Shown: positions 20,735 to 31,612 of the stretch, in pieces
How positions within the stretch are numbered: position 1 is the first letter of the stretch
How the letters are laid out: every line of letters starts with the position of its first letter
Assembly: GCA_013054445.1 (NCBI GenBank)
Contig: JAAMPI010000344.1
Span: forward strand, 1 to 42,663
DNA from: Cudoniella acicularis
Taxonomy: Eukaryota; Ascomycota; Leotiomycetes; Helotiales; Helotiaceae
Direction: 5' to 3'
Length of the DNA stretch: 42,663 nucleotides
Made by a program: the position numbers and the translations under genes
The notes under the pieces: generated by a model
Databases searched by the model: none
What the model was told of the DNA's origin: nothing
Seen by the model: only the letters and a program-made list of their open reading frames with translations

Positions 20735-22186
20735 CTAACCAGGCTCTGTGCTCTTCTTTCTCAATGCAACTCGATCATTTTGGACTTGACTGTCGTTATG
20801 TCTGGAGGCATAGGTATGCGAGATGTTGCTATGTTTGCTACCGTTACGAAGCGGCGATAAGCTCAACACACTGCGAATGGATCCGATCAGCGATTCAGGC
20901 GACACTCCGCGGAATATGGGACGTAAAGTTGGGAGACAAGCGCAGGCAACTGAGAGGCAACATTCAGGGACAGTCCAGTAGAGTAGCGGAGCTTCGCTAT
21001 CTGAATAAAATCGACATGAATTAGCACAATTAAATTCTCTAGGAAAAGGACAAGAATTAAACAATCCATGGAGTGGTTCGTGGAAAGGACATACAGGTAT
21101 TGTCGTGGCACTTTCTGAGAGACTCGCCGATTGTGAAGAAAGCGTAACATTTTCCAATACTAACCGCAGTGACTCTGCTCTAGAATTTAGTTGTGTTGTT
21201 GCTTGGAATGCACTTGGCAAGAAAAAGTACTAACATAGCACCTAACATAAAGATGCTCAAAACGGCAATTTTCTGCTTCAATTCCATTTTGAGTCTCCAT
21301 ACCATGGGCCACGGCAAAGCGAGAACCATCACATCGATGAGAATTGTGCTGACTGCGTAATAGAAATTGACCGAGATGTCAACACAGCCAACTCTCTTCC
21401 CCTGTTGTTGGGCCCAGAGTGGATTCGATGGGTTGCACTGGAAAGTGTAGGTGAAGGTAAAAGCAATTCCCCACCCTACAATGACAGCATACATAACATA
21501 CACAGCTATGCGGAATGATCGAGTTATGAATATTCCGGCATAAAATAACGGAATTGATAGCCTGGCAAAGGTGGTTGCAGCAGTGACCATGATTTCGGAA
21601 GAGTAAACCATCTGATTTTTTTTACAGGTTAGACTTGTCATTTCTGTAGAGGTAATGGTAAAATTTCAGTTCACTGACCTTGTCAAGGGCAATAAGCTTT
21701 GGTCCCATTAATTTTAAGCCTTGCTTGTCGAGCAGCATATGCTAGCCGAGGTTCGCATTGACAGCGCCTATTGGACTACGTTAGGGGAGGAATAGGACGT
21801 GAGATCGGAGAGCAGCTGACCATACAAGACATTTATCGTGTTTCCAACCGAGAATAGCTACACATTGACTTAGTTGCTTGACTTCGACCATAGTCTTTGT
21901 TAGAAGATTAAACCTACTAATGCTAGAAGAACCACCCAATCATCGCCTGCGAGTTTTGCTTTCTGTTAGATAAGCTAAGAGGAAGCCGAGAATAATTAGT
22001 GTCTAAGTTAAAACAACTAGGTTTACTAACTAACTGTGATGTGGTTCGCTTATCTTCTAGGTGGCGTCCATCACGTAGCTTGGGTGGCTGCCGGATCCCT
22101 GGAATGATGTTGGTAGCAAACCTCTGACATCTAGGATCATGGTTCTGGGCTCTGGATACGTGGCACGGGATGTCGGATAATGCCAT
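20735..22186 (-). pseudogene. Fungal rhodopsin-like integral membrane protein, decayed multi-exon gene
   Basis: Minus strand. The family order is visible in pieces: a start-like MALSDIPCHVSRAQ (22186), AGDDWVVLLALVGLI (about 21950-21900), LFSVGNTINVLYG, HMLLDKQGLKLMGPKLIAL, then the best segment, MVYSSEIMVTAATTFARLSI followed by PLFYAGIF, FTFTYTFQCNPSNPLW and VLALPWPMVWRLKM (21611-21182), and finally EAPLLYWTVPECCLSVACAC with LPTLRPIF (about 20990-20910). These are hallmarks of the fungal rhodopsin-like (SAT14/PTH11-related) family with seven helices. Several exons need introns, and I could place only some (donor GTCAGTG, acceptor AATCAG before MVYSS). In-frame TAG just before HMLLDK, further stops between the N-terminal pieces, and poor phases in the 3' half argue for a pseudogene, but a badly modelled live gene is not excluded. 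Confidence 0.62.
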
Positions 22187-22319
22187 TGATTATTATTATC
22201 ATCGGGCCTTGGCACCGGCCCCTTATCGGAAGCAGGTAGCTAATAAAAAGGGGACTTCTCTGGCACTCTTGGGGCCGGAGATTAGTTCTGTAACTGAACC
22301 CTTTTCCTCTTACACGTGA

Positions 22320-22640
22320 CTTCTTTACCTACCAACGCCTCCTCACATTTTTCTATATATAATATAAAGTTCTTTTAATAATATTAAAAAGTTTTTATTA
22401 TATATTTAAGACTTTATTAATCGTCTTATACTAGTAGTTTAATTTAAGGGTCTTATAATATTATATAATTAATTAATAAACACTTTAAATATATCTTGTT
22501 TATAATATTTTATAAATAAATAAGTCTAATTTATATTATGATTTTAATAACAAAATAATTAGAAAAAAAAATAAAAAAATCGAAGGCAAATTATAAACAT
22601 TTTATGATGTTATATAATTAGCTCGTTTCCGCTATCGGCT
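22320..22640. other. Very AT-rich low-complexity block
   Basis: Almost only A and T with many TpA steps (for example TTTATTATATATTTAAGAC) and no coding pattern, flanked by sequence of normal composition. This composition is typical of old RIP-mutated repeats. No terminal repeats were seen, so the original element is unknown. Confidence 0.65.
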
Positions 22641-22827
22641 AGTATACACTAGCTCGGCGCTAATTTGTCTCATTTCAATCGTACCTCACCCCGTCCATCC
22701 CCCAAAAAGGACATCCGGGTATGTGTCCTTATGAGGCTGCAGCAACCTCTATAACTTCACCAGAGACAAGAGGCCTTGGCCCTGTTATAAGCACCACGGC
22801 TCCGGGACCGCATACAGTGGGCCAAAT

Positions 22828-25167
22828 ATGGAGAAGGAAATCCCAGAGACTTCCATTGATGTGACTTGTCCGGACTGCGGAGCCGTTAGGAGAGAGGCAA
22901 ATTTTGATTCTACACAAGAAAGTGCGGACAGAACAGCGTTCAAGGCTATATATTCCAAATCCGAGCTGCGGCCAGATAGGAAAGACATCAGACTCCTGAC
23001 TCTGTTAGCAGGGACATTCAACGACGAGATTCAGTGCCAGCTTCATACTGTATCTTTGAACTATGACCCGCCTTTCACGGCATTATCATATTGCTGGGGC
23101 GACGCAAAGTCACGCGGCAACATCACCGTGAATGGTCATCAAGTCTCTGTCACTGAAAGCTTGGAAGTTGCGCTCAGGTATATGCGCCACCAGGAAGAGC
23201 ACCTTCAAGTCTGGGCCGACGCCATTTGTATCAACCAGTCCAATAGAGCGGAGAAATCTGTCCAAGTTGCAATGATGGGAGATATATATGCTCAAGGTAA
23301 GCGGCCAGGTTGTATGTTAGACTGTAGAAATATCTGCTAAAGCATAGGAAGCTTCACTCGTTTGGATATGGCTTGGGAAACCTGCAGATAATAGCAACGT
23401 TGCAATGGATTTCATCAGGAGCGCGACCGAAATCAACCTTGACGATCCAAATTTCGGTGTCACTCCAGTTGTCTGGTTGGCTGTGAAAACATTGTTTCTC
23501 CGCCAATGGTTCCAACGACTATGGGTGATCCAAGAGGCTCTTCTTTCAAGAAAAGCGACACTAAACTGCGGGTTCGAAGCCGCGGACTTCCAATGCGTGG
23601 TTCGCATTAAAGAACTGCAGACTGAATACCTGACAGTACCTCGCGATCCACGCCTAGCGCCACTGCGGTCTTCCCTGACGTCTGCATTTGACATGCTTCT
23701 GCTGAACTGGGACCGCCTCAGGGGCTCGATATCCAAAGGCCATATTAGCATAAAAGAAGTGATTGATTGCACCGGACAAGCTAAATGTTCGATGCAAGTG
23801 GACAAGATCTACGGCATTATGAACATCTGCAATACACAAGATCGTCAAAATATCCAAATTGACTACGAGCGGTGCACTCGCTGTCTCGTGCTCAAGGTTG
23901 CCAAATATAACTTCAGAAAATTTGAGATGTACGGTCCTCTGAGCGTGCTGCAAACGCATCAAGTAAACAAAGACCTTTTGCTCCCATCATGGGTTCCAGA
24001 CTACGTTAAATACGACTATGAGAATCATTTTGTGGTTCCTACGTCATCTGAGGAATGTGTGCCTTTTAGAGCTGCCGCACACAACGCGGCCTGGGTGTCT
24101 CTTGGCCTGGCCGAATTTCTAGATATGACCTGGTTTCTCGAGAGCTGTGTACCGGCTCAGAATCTTGAAGTGTTAAGAGAGCACGTTGGCTTGCAGAATG
24201 TTACACGTGTAATCTTTCCTCAAATCTCTAGTCTTAACTCAATTGGGTTGGTACTCGAAGATGAAGGCATAGACGACACTCTCATTTTACCTGGCTTGAT
24301 AGTCGATGTGGTCTCAAGCGTTCACCCAGCCCCTGATATCGCCCTCTACACGGGTCCAGACATGGAAATTGATGCGAAAACCAAGCAGAATCGGCGAGAG
24401 GATATGGCTGCTGAATGTAGGAAATGGAGAAATCACATACGAAGCGCCTTGCCTGCCTCCAAAAATCCTTATCATACCCTGTCAGGACGTGAAGAGGCTT
24501 TCTGGAGAACTATAATCGCTGATCGAGATCTTATATGGAGAGGTCCATTTACTGCTGAGGAATTTGCGAGTCGTTTCGAGGCTTTGTTAGGAAATGGAGA
24601 TAGGGCTAACGAGCCTAGTCAGATAAGTCTGGGTTTTCGGGGCATATTTAAGCGATTTTCAGGCTTCGCGACCCCGCCTTCAGGCTTCTGAAAATCAAAG
24701 TTATCGTGATCACCTGAAAGTTGTAAAATAACTAGGAATAATTATAATATGAAATCTAGTAATCTTGAGTTGTAAAGGGTAATGATACTTTCTATTCACT
24801 AACTTTTAAAAGTTTACAATTTTTCGATTTGGTTTCACTAGTAAAATGCCCTGAATACCCAGACTTATCTGACCAGGCTCGTAACGATGAAGTCTACTTC
24901 CTTCCTTATAGTGACATTGCTATTGCTCGCTGCATGTATCGGTCATTCATCATTACAGAAGAGTGCTATTTGGGGCTTGGACGTTCCCCAACGAAACCTG
25001 GTGATGTTGTCTGTATTCTCAGAGGAGGAAACGTCCCTTTCGTGTTAAGGCCACAAGAGAGTGGATACTACAAGTTCATACGCGAAAATTATCTGCATGG
25101 GATCATGGATGGTAGTTTTGTCAGGAACGCTAGGAAAGAGAGTGTCAAAGAATTCAAGATTCGTTGA
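22828..25167 (+). CDS. HET-domain (heterokaryon incompatibility) protein, 3' end uncertain
   Basis: Exon 1 is 22828-23296 and exon 2 starts at 23352 (55-bp intron, donor GTAAGC, acceptor GAAG; the TAG acceptor 4 bases earlier breaks the frame). The HET signature is complete: FTALSYCWGDA, LEVALRYMRHQEEHLQVWAD then AICINQSN, IYAQASLVWIWLG, WFQRLWVIQEALL. Exon 2 runs to TGA at 24689-24691, giving 602 residues. However, 24842-25167 still encodes a typical HET C-terminus (YRSFIITEECYLGLGRSP, VCILRGGNVPFVLRP, NYLHGIMDG). Joining it requires an intron 24633-24841 with weak donor GTTTTC and good acceptor TTTCACTAG, which keeps phase; otherwise TGA is a premature stop. HET proteins trigger cell death after fusion of unlike hyphae. 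It is the least damaged member of this island. An upstream ATG at 22721 overlaps the start in another frame. Confidence 0.8.
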
Positions 25168-25798
25168 TCTTGCAGAAGATCATGAGTATCGCAGATGAAT
25201 GCTGGAGTTTGTCTATTTCTTGCACAATATGCGACGTTACGCAACGAAATGGCAGGATGGTAGCAGAATGAAGATGGAGAAGCGCTGGAGCGTAAAGAAG
25301 CAGCAGAATCAAGCGCCCCTAAAAAGAGAATATGGCAAATCATGGTGACACTTGTGTGAAACAGGCGGTCAGTAGGTATCGATAGGAGATGTGCGAATGA
25401 ATAGGAGACGAAGGAAGGATGAAGTGTGTGCAAGGCATTGAAGGAGTATTGAAAGGACTGTCTATTTGTCTATATACTGTACCATACTCCCAAGTCCTTT
25501 TGCCGAAAACCTCAACATCCTCTATAGGTATATCCAAAGCCCAGGTGATATTCTCTCTTCCAAGAGACACCGAGACCGTTGTATCATAGAATTCCAACCA
25601 AGCCGATATTATACAGCAAAGGAGAACATCTATCGTAGGAAGCAAAGTCGAGTGACCACATCCGGGGCATTAGCTATTCCAGGCAGACGTTTCAAAAAGA
25701 TGTCCTTGCAAAATCCCGATGTTTGTAGGCAACAAATTTGTCAGAGAGGAACGTGCTCGAAACTCATCTCCACTTCCTAATAAGCTCCCGCATAACCC
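25168..25798. other. Intergenic region in the accessory island
   Basis: Only short ORFs on both strands. A minus-strand stretch at 25470-25645 (SVSLGRENITWALDIPIEDV) might be a protein scrap, but no family is recognised. Confidence 0.35.
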
Positions 25799-26029
25799 TC
25801 ATCCGGTAATCTCAAATCGGAGTCTCCCAATCACCTTCAACCAAAGAGTAAGTCTCCTCTCATCATCCTTCGGCTTCCTTGGATTGATGTCCCAGTGAGC
25901 AAGGTCGGCGTCGACCATCTTCAAGAATTTCATGAGAGTGCTCCAGTAATGCCTATCTCCTTTATTGGGTCGATGCGGCGCACCGAACTTGCTAAAACTT
26001 GACGAGTATGATATGCTGAGTAGAAGCGG
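25799..26029 (-). pseudogene. Unrecognised ORF fragment, good codon pattern
   Basis: A 76-codon minus-strand open stretch bounded by stops (TAG at 26032-26030; TGA at 25801-25799). It reads KFGAPHRPNKGDRHYWSTLM, then KMVDADLAHWDINPRKPKDD and LTLWLKVIGRLRFEITG. The balanced composition with several Trp and a regular charge pattern looks like a true protein C-terminus, but there is no upstream start. Function unknown. Confidence 0.4.
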
Positions 26030-26326
26030 CTAGGCTTACTAACCGACCTTAGAACGAAGATTGAAAGATTAGAGTCTGACTACCATAAATACCCTAGCTC
26101 TAAAAAGGAACTTGAAATAGCGCACAAAGAGTGCGAGTCTGTGGAAATCGCTCATAATTGTCTCCTAGTCTGTTTCGCTTCTGCTACGGTTGGCTTTCTG
26201 GTGGGAGGTCGATTTGTTAAGAATAAGAGTGCAATTAGTCAGTATGATTCTTCCCTTTGCCAAGTGACGAAAAGCTCAGTCTATGTAAGCTCCCGCTGGG
26301 CTTTTGAAGAAGACCTTCCAGTTTAA
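26024..26326 (+). pseudogene. Unrecognised coiled-coil plus transmembrane fragment
   Basis: Plus-strand open stretch of 100 codons without ATG, beginning after TAG at 26021-26023. It reads LLTDLRTKIERLESDYHKY and SSKKELEIAHKECESVEIAH (heptad-like), then one hydrophobic helix (CLLVCFASATVGFLVGGRF) and a Ser-rich tail ending FEEDLPV. It meets the minus-strand fragment almost tail to tail at 26024-26029. No family recognised; probably a 3' exon remnant. Confidence 0.35.
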
Positions 26327-26382
26327 TGCATCATTTGTGACTGCATCATCTGAAATATCAAATGAAGCTTGGTGTCAAGAAC

Positions 26383-26728
26383 TGTTGGAGGTAAGGGTAT
26401 AACCGTAGTACGCGGTATATAGTATATAGAAGATATATCTATATAGTCGTCGGTAGGCGGCTAAGGTGGATAGCGGAAGAAGAGTCGACTGTTAGGTCGA
26501 GAGTGATTCAAGTATATAGAATAATAATATGAATTTGACTTAAAGACTTATCTATCTACAAAGGGGTGAGCGGACTATATATACTACAAGTGTAGTTACT
26601 AGAAGCTTCTATAACTTAGAAATCAACGCTTATAAATCAAAGCTTATAAATCAAAGAACAACCTAGAAGATTCTAGTAAGGTTTAAACCTTAAGCCTAGA
26701 ATAGTGCTTATTACCTAATAATGTAACA
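26383..26728. mobile_element. Probable solo LTR
   Basis: A 346-bp AT-rich block starting TGTTGGAGG and ending AATGTAACA, i.e. with TG..CA termini in TGTTGG / TAACA form as in Copia-type LTRs. Inside are TATA-like strings (GCGGACTATATATACTAC), repeated TATATAG and a short tandem (GCTTATAAATCAAA twice). No internal retrotransposon coding sequence or second copy is present in the window. The flanking 5-mers (AGAAC and CCAAT) do not match, so the insertion is old, recombined, or wrongly delimited. It lies directly beyond the 3' end of the NACHT pseudogene. Confidence 0.45.
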
Positions 26729-26754
26729 CCAATTAGTGAAGCTCCATTCCTTCC

Positions 26755-29283
26755 TCAGAATTTGCGGTAGGTAGAAGCTCCTGCAAAGAAGAAAGCTGGG
26801 CGGTATCGATCTTCAGGTAATTCTGGCAACATTCCTTTAAGCGCTCGCTCAAGTCCATTTCCTTTGAGTAGAAAATCCCTCACCGATTCATGTATGAATT
26901 GAACGGTTCGGTCTTTGGATCTCGTAATATCCGCCAGCCCTTTTGAGGAGCTCAATACGAATCGTTCCACATCCTCCACAGTAATCTCTTCAGGATTCCA
27001 GGCACCTAACGTCTCGGGTTCCACTTCATCTATGATGGCAAAATATAGTTTTTCCCGTTTTAAAGGTCGCCCCGCAAACAGGATCCATTGCAAGCAAAGA
27101 ATCAGCTCTTCCATGTTCTGACCATCTCTTCTTAAGATGTCCATAAACAACTTATCCAACCTATCCGGGATCTTGTGTAATCGCTTTCGGAGAGCATGTA
27201 TGCGGCCACGATCAAATTTCCTGCTGAGCACCTGTACCGCGAGAAGGACCCAAAGAAAGATACCCGACGTCCTCGACATTATCTCATCTTTGATTTGATC
27301 CACCAATTTGCTCCTACCGACCTTTAACTCGCTGTGAATGTACTGCAAGATATCGTGCTCATGCCCCTTCTATCCCTCCAAAATCAAATGTATGCCCTTT
27401 TCGATCGTGATGTGTGGATAGTGGCGACTTAAAAAACAAACTTGGAACCATGTTCATATAGAAATAGCGAATTCTCCGAGAAGTTCGAAATACCTCACCA
27501 TTTCCCTCACTTTGCCCTCGCCTCATTCATCTAGGGCGTCCATGAAGCATGTCAGACGACGTTGCCCAAGAGATTCGATTGCACAACCAAAGAGATCTTT
27601 CACTGTTTCAATATCCCAGTTGTAATAATCGCCGGCAATTGATGCATTCGGTAATGCTATATCAAACAGGTTTTGGAGTTCTGGTAATTTTGCTAGGAGC
27701 TGGAATAATAACGATCGGTACATTCCACATGTGGACTTTTCAAGATTTTCACCATGAGCATTAAAGAAAAAAGAGATAACAATGATGTCTGTGAGAGTCC
27801 TTTTAGCGTTACCATGAGCAAATTTCATGATCGTCGACTTCCCAGTTCCGGGTTTCCCCTTGATCCACAGAAAGCCATGATTCTCCGCGACCTTGTTAAA
27901 ATCCAGCCAGTCTTTATATCCTGGCTTGGAAAGTATCCATTCGCATGTCTTAGAATGGGCTTTCTTGATGGTCGCTTCATGAGTATTGATTTGATCGAAT
28001 TTCAAGGATTCCATAAAGTTTTGTCGTTGCTCTGCACTATAGACCACGTTAAGACCTAAGAGGGGCTTCTTTAGAATGCACTTTTGGATGCGTTCGAGAG
28101 CTCCGGCGACTTTTTGATACTCAACATCGTTGAGTCCATGAAATCGGCACATATCCATGTGGTTGCTGGCAATATGTTGGGCGATCTCGATGCCGGGATC
28201 ACTCAGACAAGAAGTCATATCATCAACCACCTTGAAAGATCAGTCTCTAGACTCGACGGAACCACTAAAAAAGACTTACCTTGCTGCCATGGAGAGCTTT
28301 AATTCCATATTGCTCTTGAAAACAATATATGATCCAGTTCCTCTGTCGAGCCATGGGGGCAAATTCTTCTCGCAACTCTCGGAGACGTTGTGAAGAAGGC
28401 AACAATGTGTTCACAATCTGCTCGTTGACAGAAAACCCGACGACTTTGATGGTTTTCTCAGCAACATGATGAATTAACCCCGGAGGATCTGCACCATCAT
28501 GTGGAGTACCAAAGAAGAAGACTCCGCATGTTGATTCGAAGATGTTGTGAAGGTGGTTCTGATGCACTTGGCAGCCTTGGGTGTGTTGAAGAGCTTCTTT
28601 GACAACGATTCCTCCGAGGCTATGGGCAATGAATAGCAATTTCTTGAAGTGTCTGATCGACGTGCGGCCTCCAGGCTCACAACCAAATCTCAAGCGATGT
28701 CGTAAAGTGTGTTTTTGCTCACAGGTGCGCCTAGCCAATGCCGAACATTTGTATCGTATCCATATGTCAAAATACGTGCGTTCGGCGTAGTGACTGAGAG
28801 GAGATTCCGCGGCCAATACACCGATTCCTTCTTTTGATGGGAAGATAAGGATGGTAGAAGCTTTCGAATTTTCTTTGGTGGTTCTCTGATGTTGTCGTTG
28901 TTGGCTTGTCCCTCTCTGGCATTGCAGACATCGCCTTTATGGGTCCATGTACGCTCGGGGTGACCTGTAAATCCGTGGGCAAACACAATACTGCTTCGGT
29001 TGTCAGCTTAATTGCCAATATATATCATAACTGGAGGAAAATCGCGAACGCGTCAGACAAAGTATGTAAGGCTCACTTGGCCTTGCCAAGCGTTGACTGG
29101 AAGCAATCTCATCCGAATTGATCTAAAATGAAATATATCCTAGACATACTCAAGATTAGGATTATCCGGGTTGACCAGTATGGAAAGTCCGGTAGCAGCG
29201 GGTTCCAGCACAACAGGCAAGGCTGCGGGTTTGGCACTCTCGCCGTCTATGCTCCTCACCAGCACCCGAACAAATAAGCAAGA
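26755..29283 (-). pseudogene. Lipase-like NACHT (fungal NLR-type) pseudogene
   Basis: Minus strand. A first piece (TGLSILVNPDNPNL, ending at 29150 with donor GTATGT) joins 28993 (SIVFAHGFTGHPERTWTHKG). An alpha/beta-hydrolase-like domain follows, with IAHSLGGIVVKEALQ (nucleophile Ser) and CGVFFFGTPHDGADPPG. A 49-bp intron (28279-28231) leads to HGSK|VVDDM, then the NACHT domain: FLWIKGKPGTGKSTIMKFA (Walker A), FFFNAHGENLEKST, and LTCFMDALDE (Walker B). The post-NACHT part includes SRTSGIFLWVLLAVQVLS and FIHESVRDFLLKGNG. Damage: TGA at 28692-28690, a one-base loss near 28640, TGA at 27525-27523 directly after DALDE, TGA at 27456-27454, TAG at 27372-27370, and no start codon. No ankyrin, WD or TPR repeats remain. 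Such proteins are thought to sense non-self and trigger cell death. Confidence 0.85.
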
Positions 29284-31612
29284 TTATTCAATGAATGATG
29301 AGGTTGATCATGAATCTATCATTCGTCTCGATCCTTTTAATTCTCCCCATCAATTCGTGGTATGGGTAGCAGTTCTTTTTCGAATTCAACGGTCCTTGCG
29401 CAAGGCTGAACAACAAAGCTCTTAGTCACGAGCCCCGATTTCGAGAATCGTGGAACCAGCAAAAAGCAGTACAGTAGATATATTCGAGAGAGGTGTGAGG
29501 AGTTCGGCGATCCGCCGAGTTTGATGCCGCTCAGTTTTGCTCTCCAGCAATGAGGTTAAGCATTGCGAATGCAGGGACGAAAAATCGAAGAGGTGAAGCA
29601 TTTGCTGTCCTGCAGAGACATGATAGTGGCTAAGCAGTTGCCTCGTCGCTGCTCTTATCTTCTACATATGCATGACTGACTACGTCGCGATCTGGGTGGT
29701 TGAAAAGCGATAGAGCCTCGTCAGTTGAAGGTTGTATATTCCTAGGCGACTTGGATAGGCTTTCAATCGCTAATTTCTCAGGGAAGAAGCCCTCACCCTG
29801 CCTTCCTCTAATCTCTCAACTACAAGTAAAAACCCCGATGCTCTGCAACGCCAAGAAAATTCCAAATCAAATAAACGCGTAAGAAACTAGCATACTTACC
29901 TACCCAGGTAACAGTCTCTCTCGAACATGGATTAAGGCGCAAGTTAATGCTGGTGAGACTCCATTTCAGCGTTCTCCCACTATAGATTTAGTGACTGAAC
30001 ACCTAAAGATTAGGCAAATGAGCCTGAAAACCGTTGCTCGAAAAGGAGGCGAGAGCTGCAATGCAAAGCACAACACACTCTCTCTTTACGTATGCTCGAG
30101 CAAATATCGCGTATTTTGATATCATCTTGGTTTGACCTGTGAGATACTGAATATTATCATCAGCTCCGCATTCTCAGACAAATGAAGTCACTCACCACCA
30201 CCCTTTCGTAAACTTCCATTACAGTATCGCAACAATTTGAGAGTAAACTCAATCGAAAAAAAATACTCCCAGAAGAGGAGGCTGCGAGAAATCCATAGAG
30301 AGTTAGGAAGCAGGATGCAGACAGACAACTAGATTAAAACTCGAAAAATGCACGTAGAAAGAGGAAACATTCAGTAAAATACCCTCAAATACAACCCTCA
30401 ACAATCAACACCACCATTCCATTCCATACCCATTTACCTCTCTAATTTTCTCACAAGAAACCATGAAACCCTTTCCCAGCTAAGAAAAAGACAAGGAAAA
30501 ACCCCCACAACCGCCGTGGCCACCCCTCGGGATCTTCGGACTTTAAGTAAACCCCATGCCAGCCGACCACCACTCACCACGCGACGTAAAAGCCGAAGGA
30601 TCCGCATTCCAACTCGGAATTAATTGTCAGCGACTTAGCTGAGGAATTTTTCTGCCTTCTCTTGTATCTAAACCCCTCTTTCCCCTCTTACTTTTTGTGC
30701 TCTTTTTCTGGTGTTCTTCTTTCAATACATTTTTCGGCGTACTAAGTATTTGAGGCGAGGCGAGGCGTGTTTGGTGAGGCGCGTTTGCGCTGGAGAGGAG
30801 TCGTAACCCCACTCGACGACAGTCAGTACTGTGCTGGAGAACCATTTTATGCTTGTTTTTGTTTTGTTGTGCCACTTGGCAGTTCCTAAGAGGTAGTACG
30901 CCTTAAGGTCGCGGACAAAACTCCAAGTGGGAGAGATATCTGTCAGTATTACTGTTACACCTGCTTGTACTTCACTGAATTATTTCTTCACTCGTCGTAT
31001 TACGGAGCCTTTTGGATGCTGAAGCAGCCGCTTTCAGAAGTCTTAATTGTAGCAGAGATGCCACTTCTTTATCTATGCCACTGGTCTATGCACAGATGCT
31101 ATCATGCCAGATCCCATTACCATTCACTCATTCAGTCACAGAAAACCCAGACAACCCAACAGCCAGGTTTCGCCGGTCTGTGCCCATCTATCACAACCAA
31201 CAACAAGCCAGGCAGAAAGGAAATGAACAATGTCCATCTTAAGTGTACCGAAGATCGAAGAGCAGAGCTGAACAGGGCGACATGTCGGATACGAATGCGA
31301 TGCGGTGCCAATCGAGACGAACGAATGCCGAGATATTTCAGAGTGCTGGTGGGTATGAGAGTAAGATGCTTGTACGCCTGAACGCCTTACGGAACGAAAC
31401 CGAAATGCAGATGTACTGCTGGAAAATATTTACAGGAGAAAGTGTGCCTGAAGATGGCTGTGGGAGCTTTGCAGAAGTCGCGTTCACCGGATTTCGAACA
31501 TCGAGAGAAGCATCCAGGAGGTAATAAGAGGAATGGAGAACGATGACGATGCTGAAAAGTGGTTAGCAGTTGCTACACAAATCAATTGTGGGTCAACTTA
31601 CCAAGGCTGCGA
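29284..31612. other. Long region without a supported gene
   Basis: About 2.3 kb. ORFs at 29700, 30627 (minus), 30965, 31012 and 31243 overlap each other in several frames, lack codon bias and have no convincing introns. Composition is near genome average rather than AT-rich, so this looks like ordinary spacer or UTR rather than RIP-mutated DNA. No RNA gene was recognised. Confidence 0.45.

Noticed and set aside
29171..29425. 84-codon plus-strand ORF
   Set aside because: Antisense to the 5' exon of the NACHT pseudogene, whose family motif (TGLSILVNPDNPNL) explains the openness.
30965..31524. Cluster of ORFs (138, 76 and 93 codons)
   Set aside because: Mutually overlapping in different frames, no recognisable motif; looks like open non-coding DNA.
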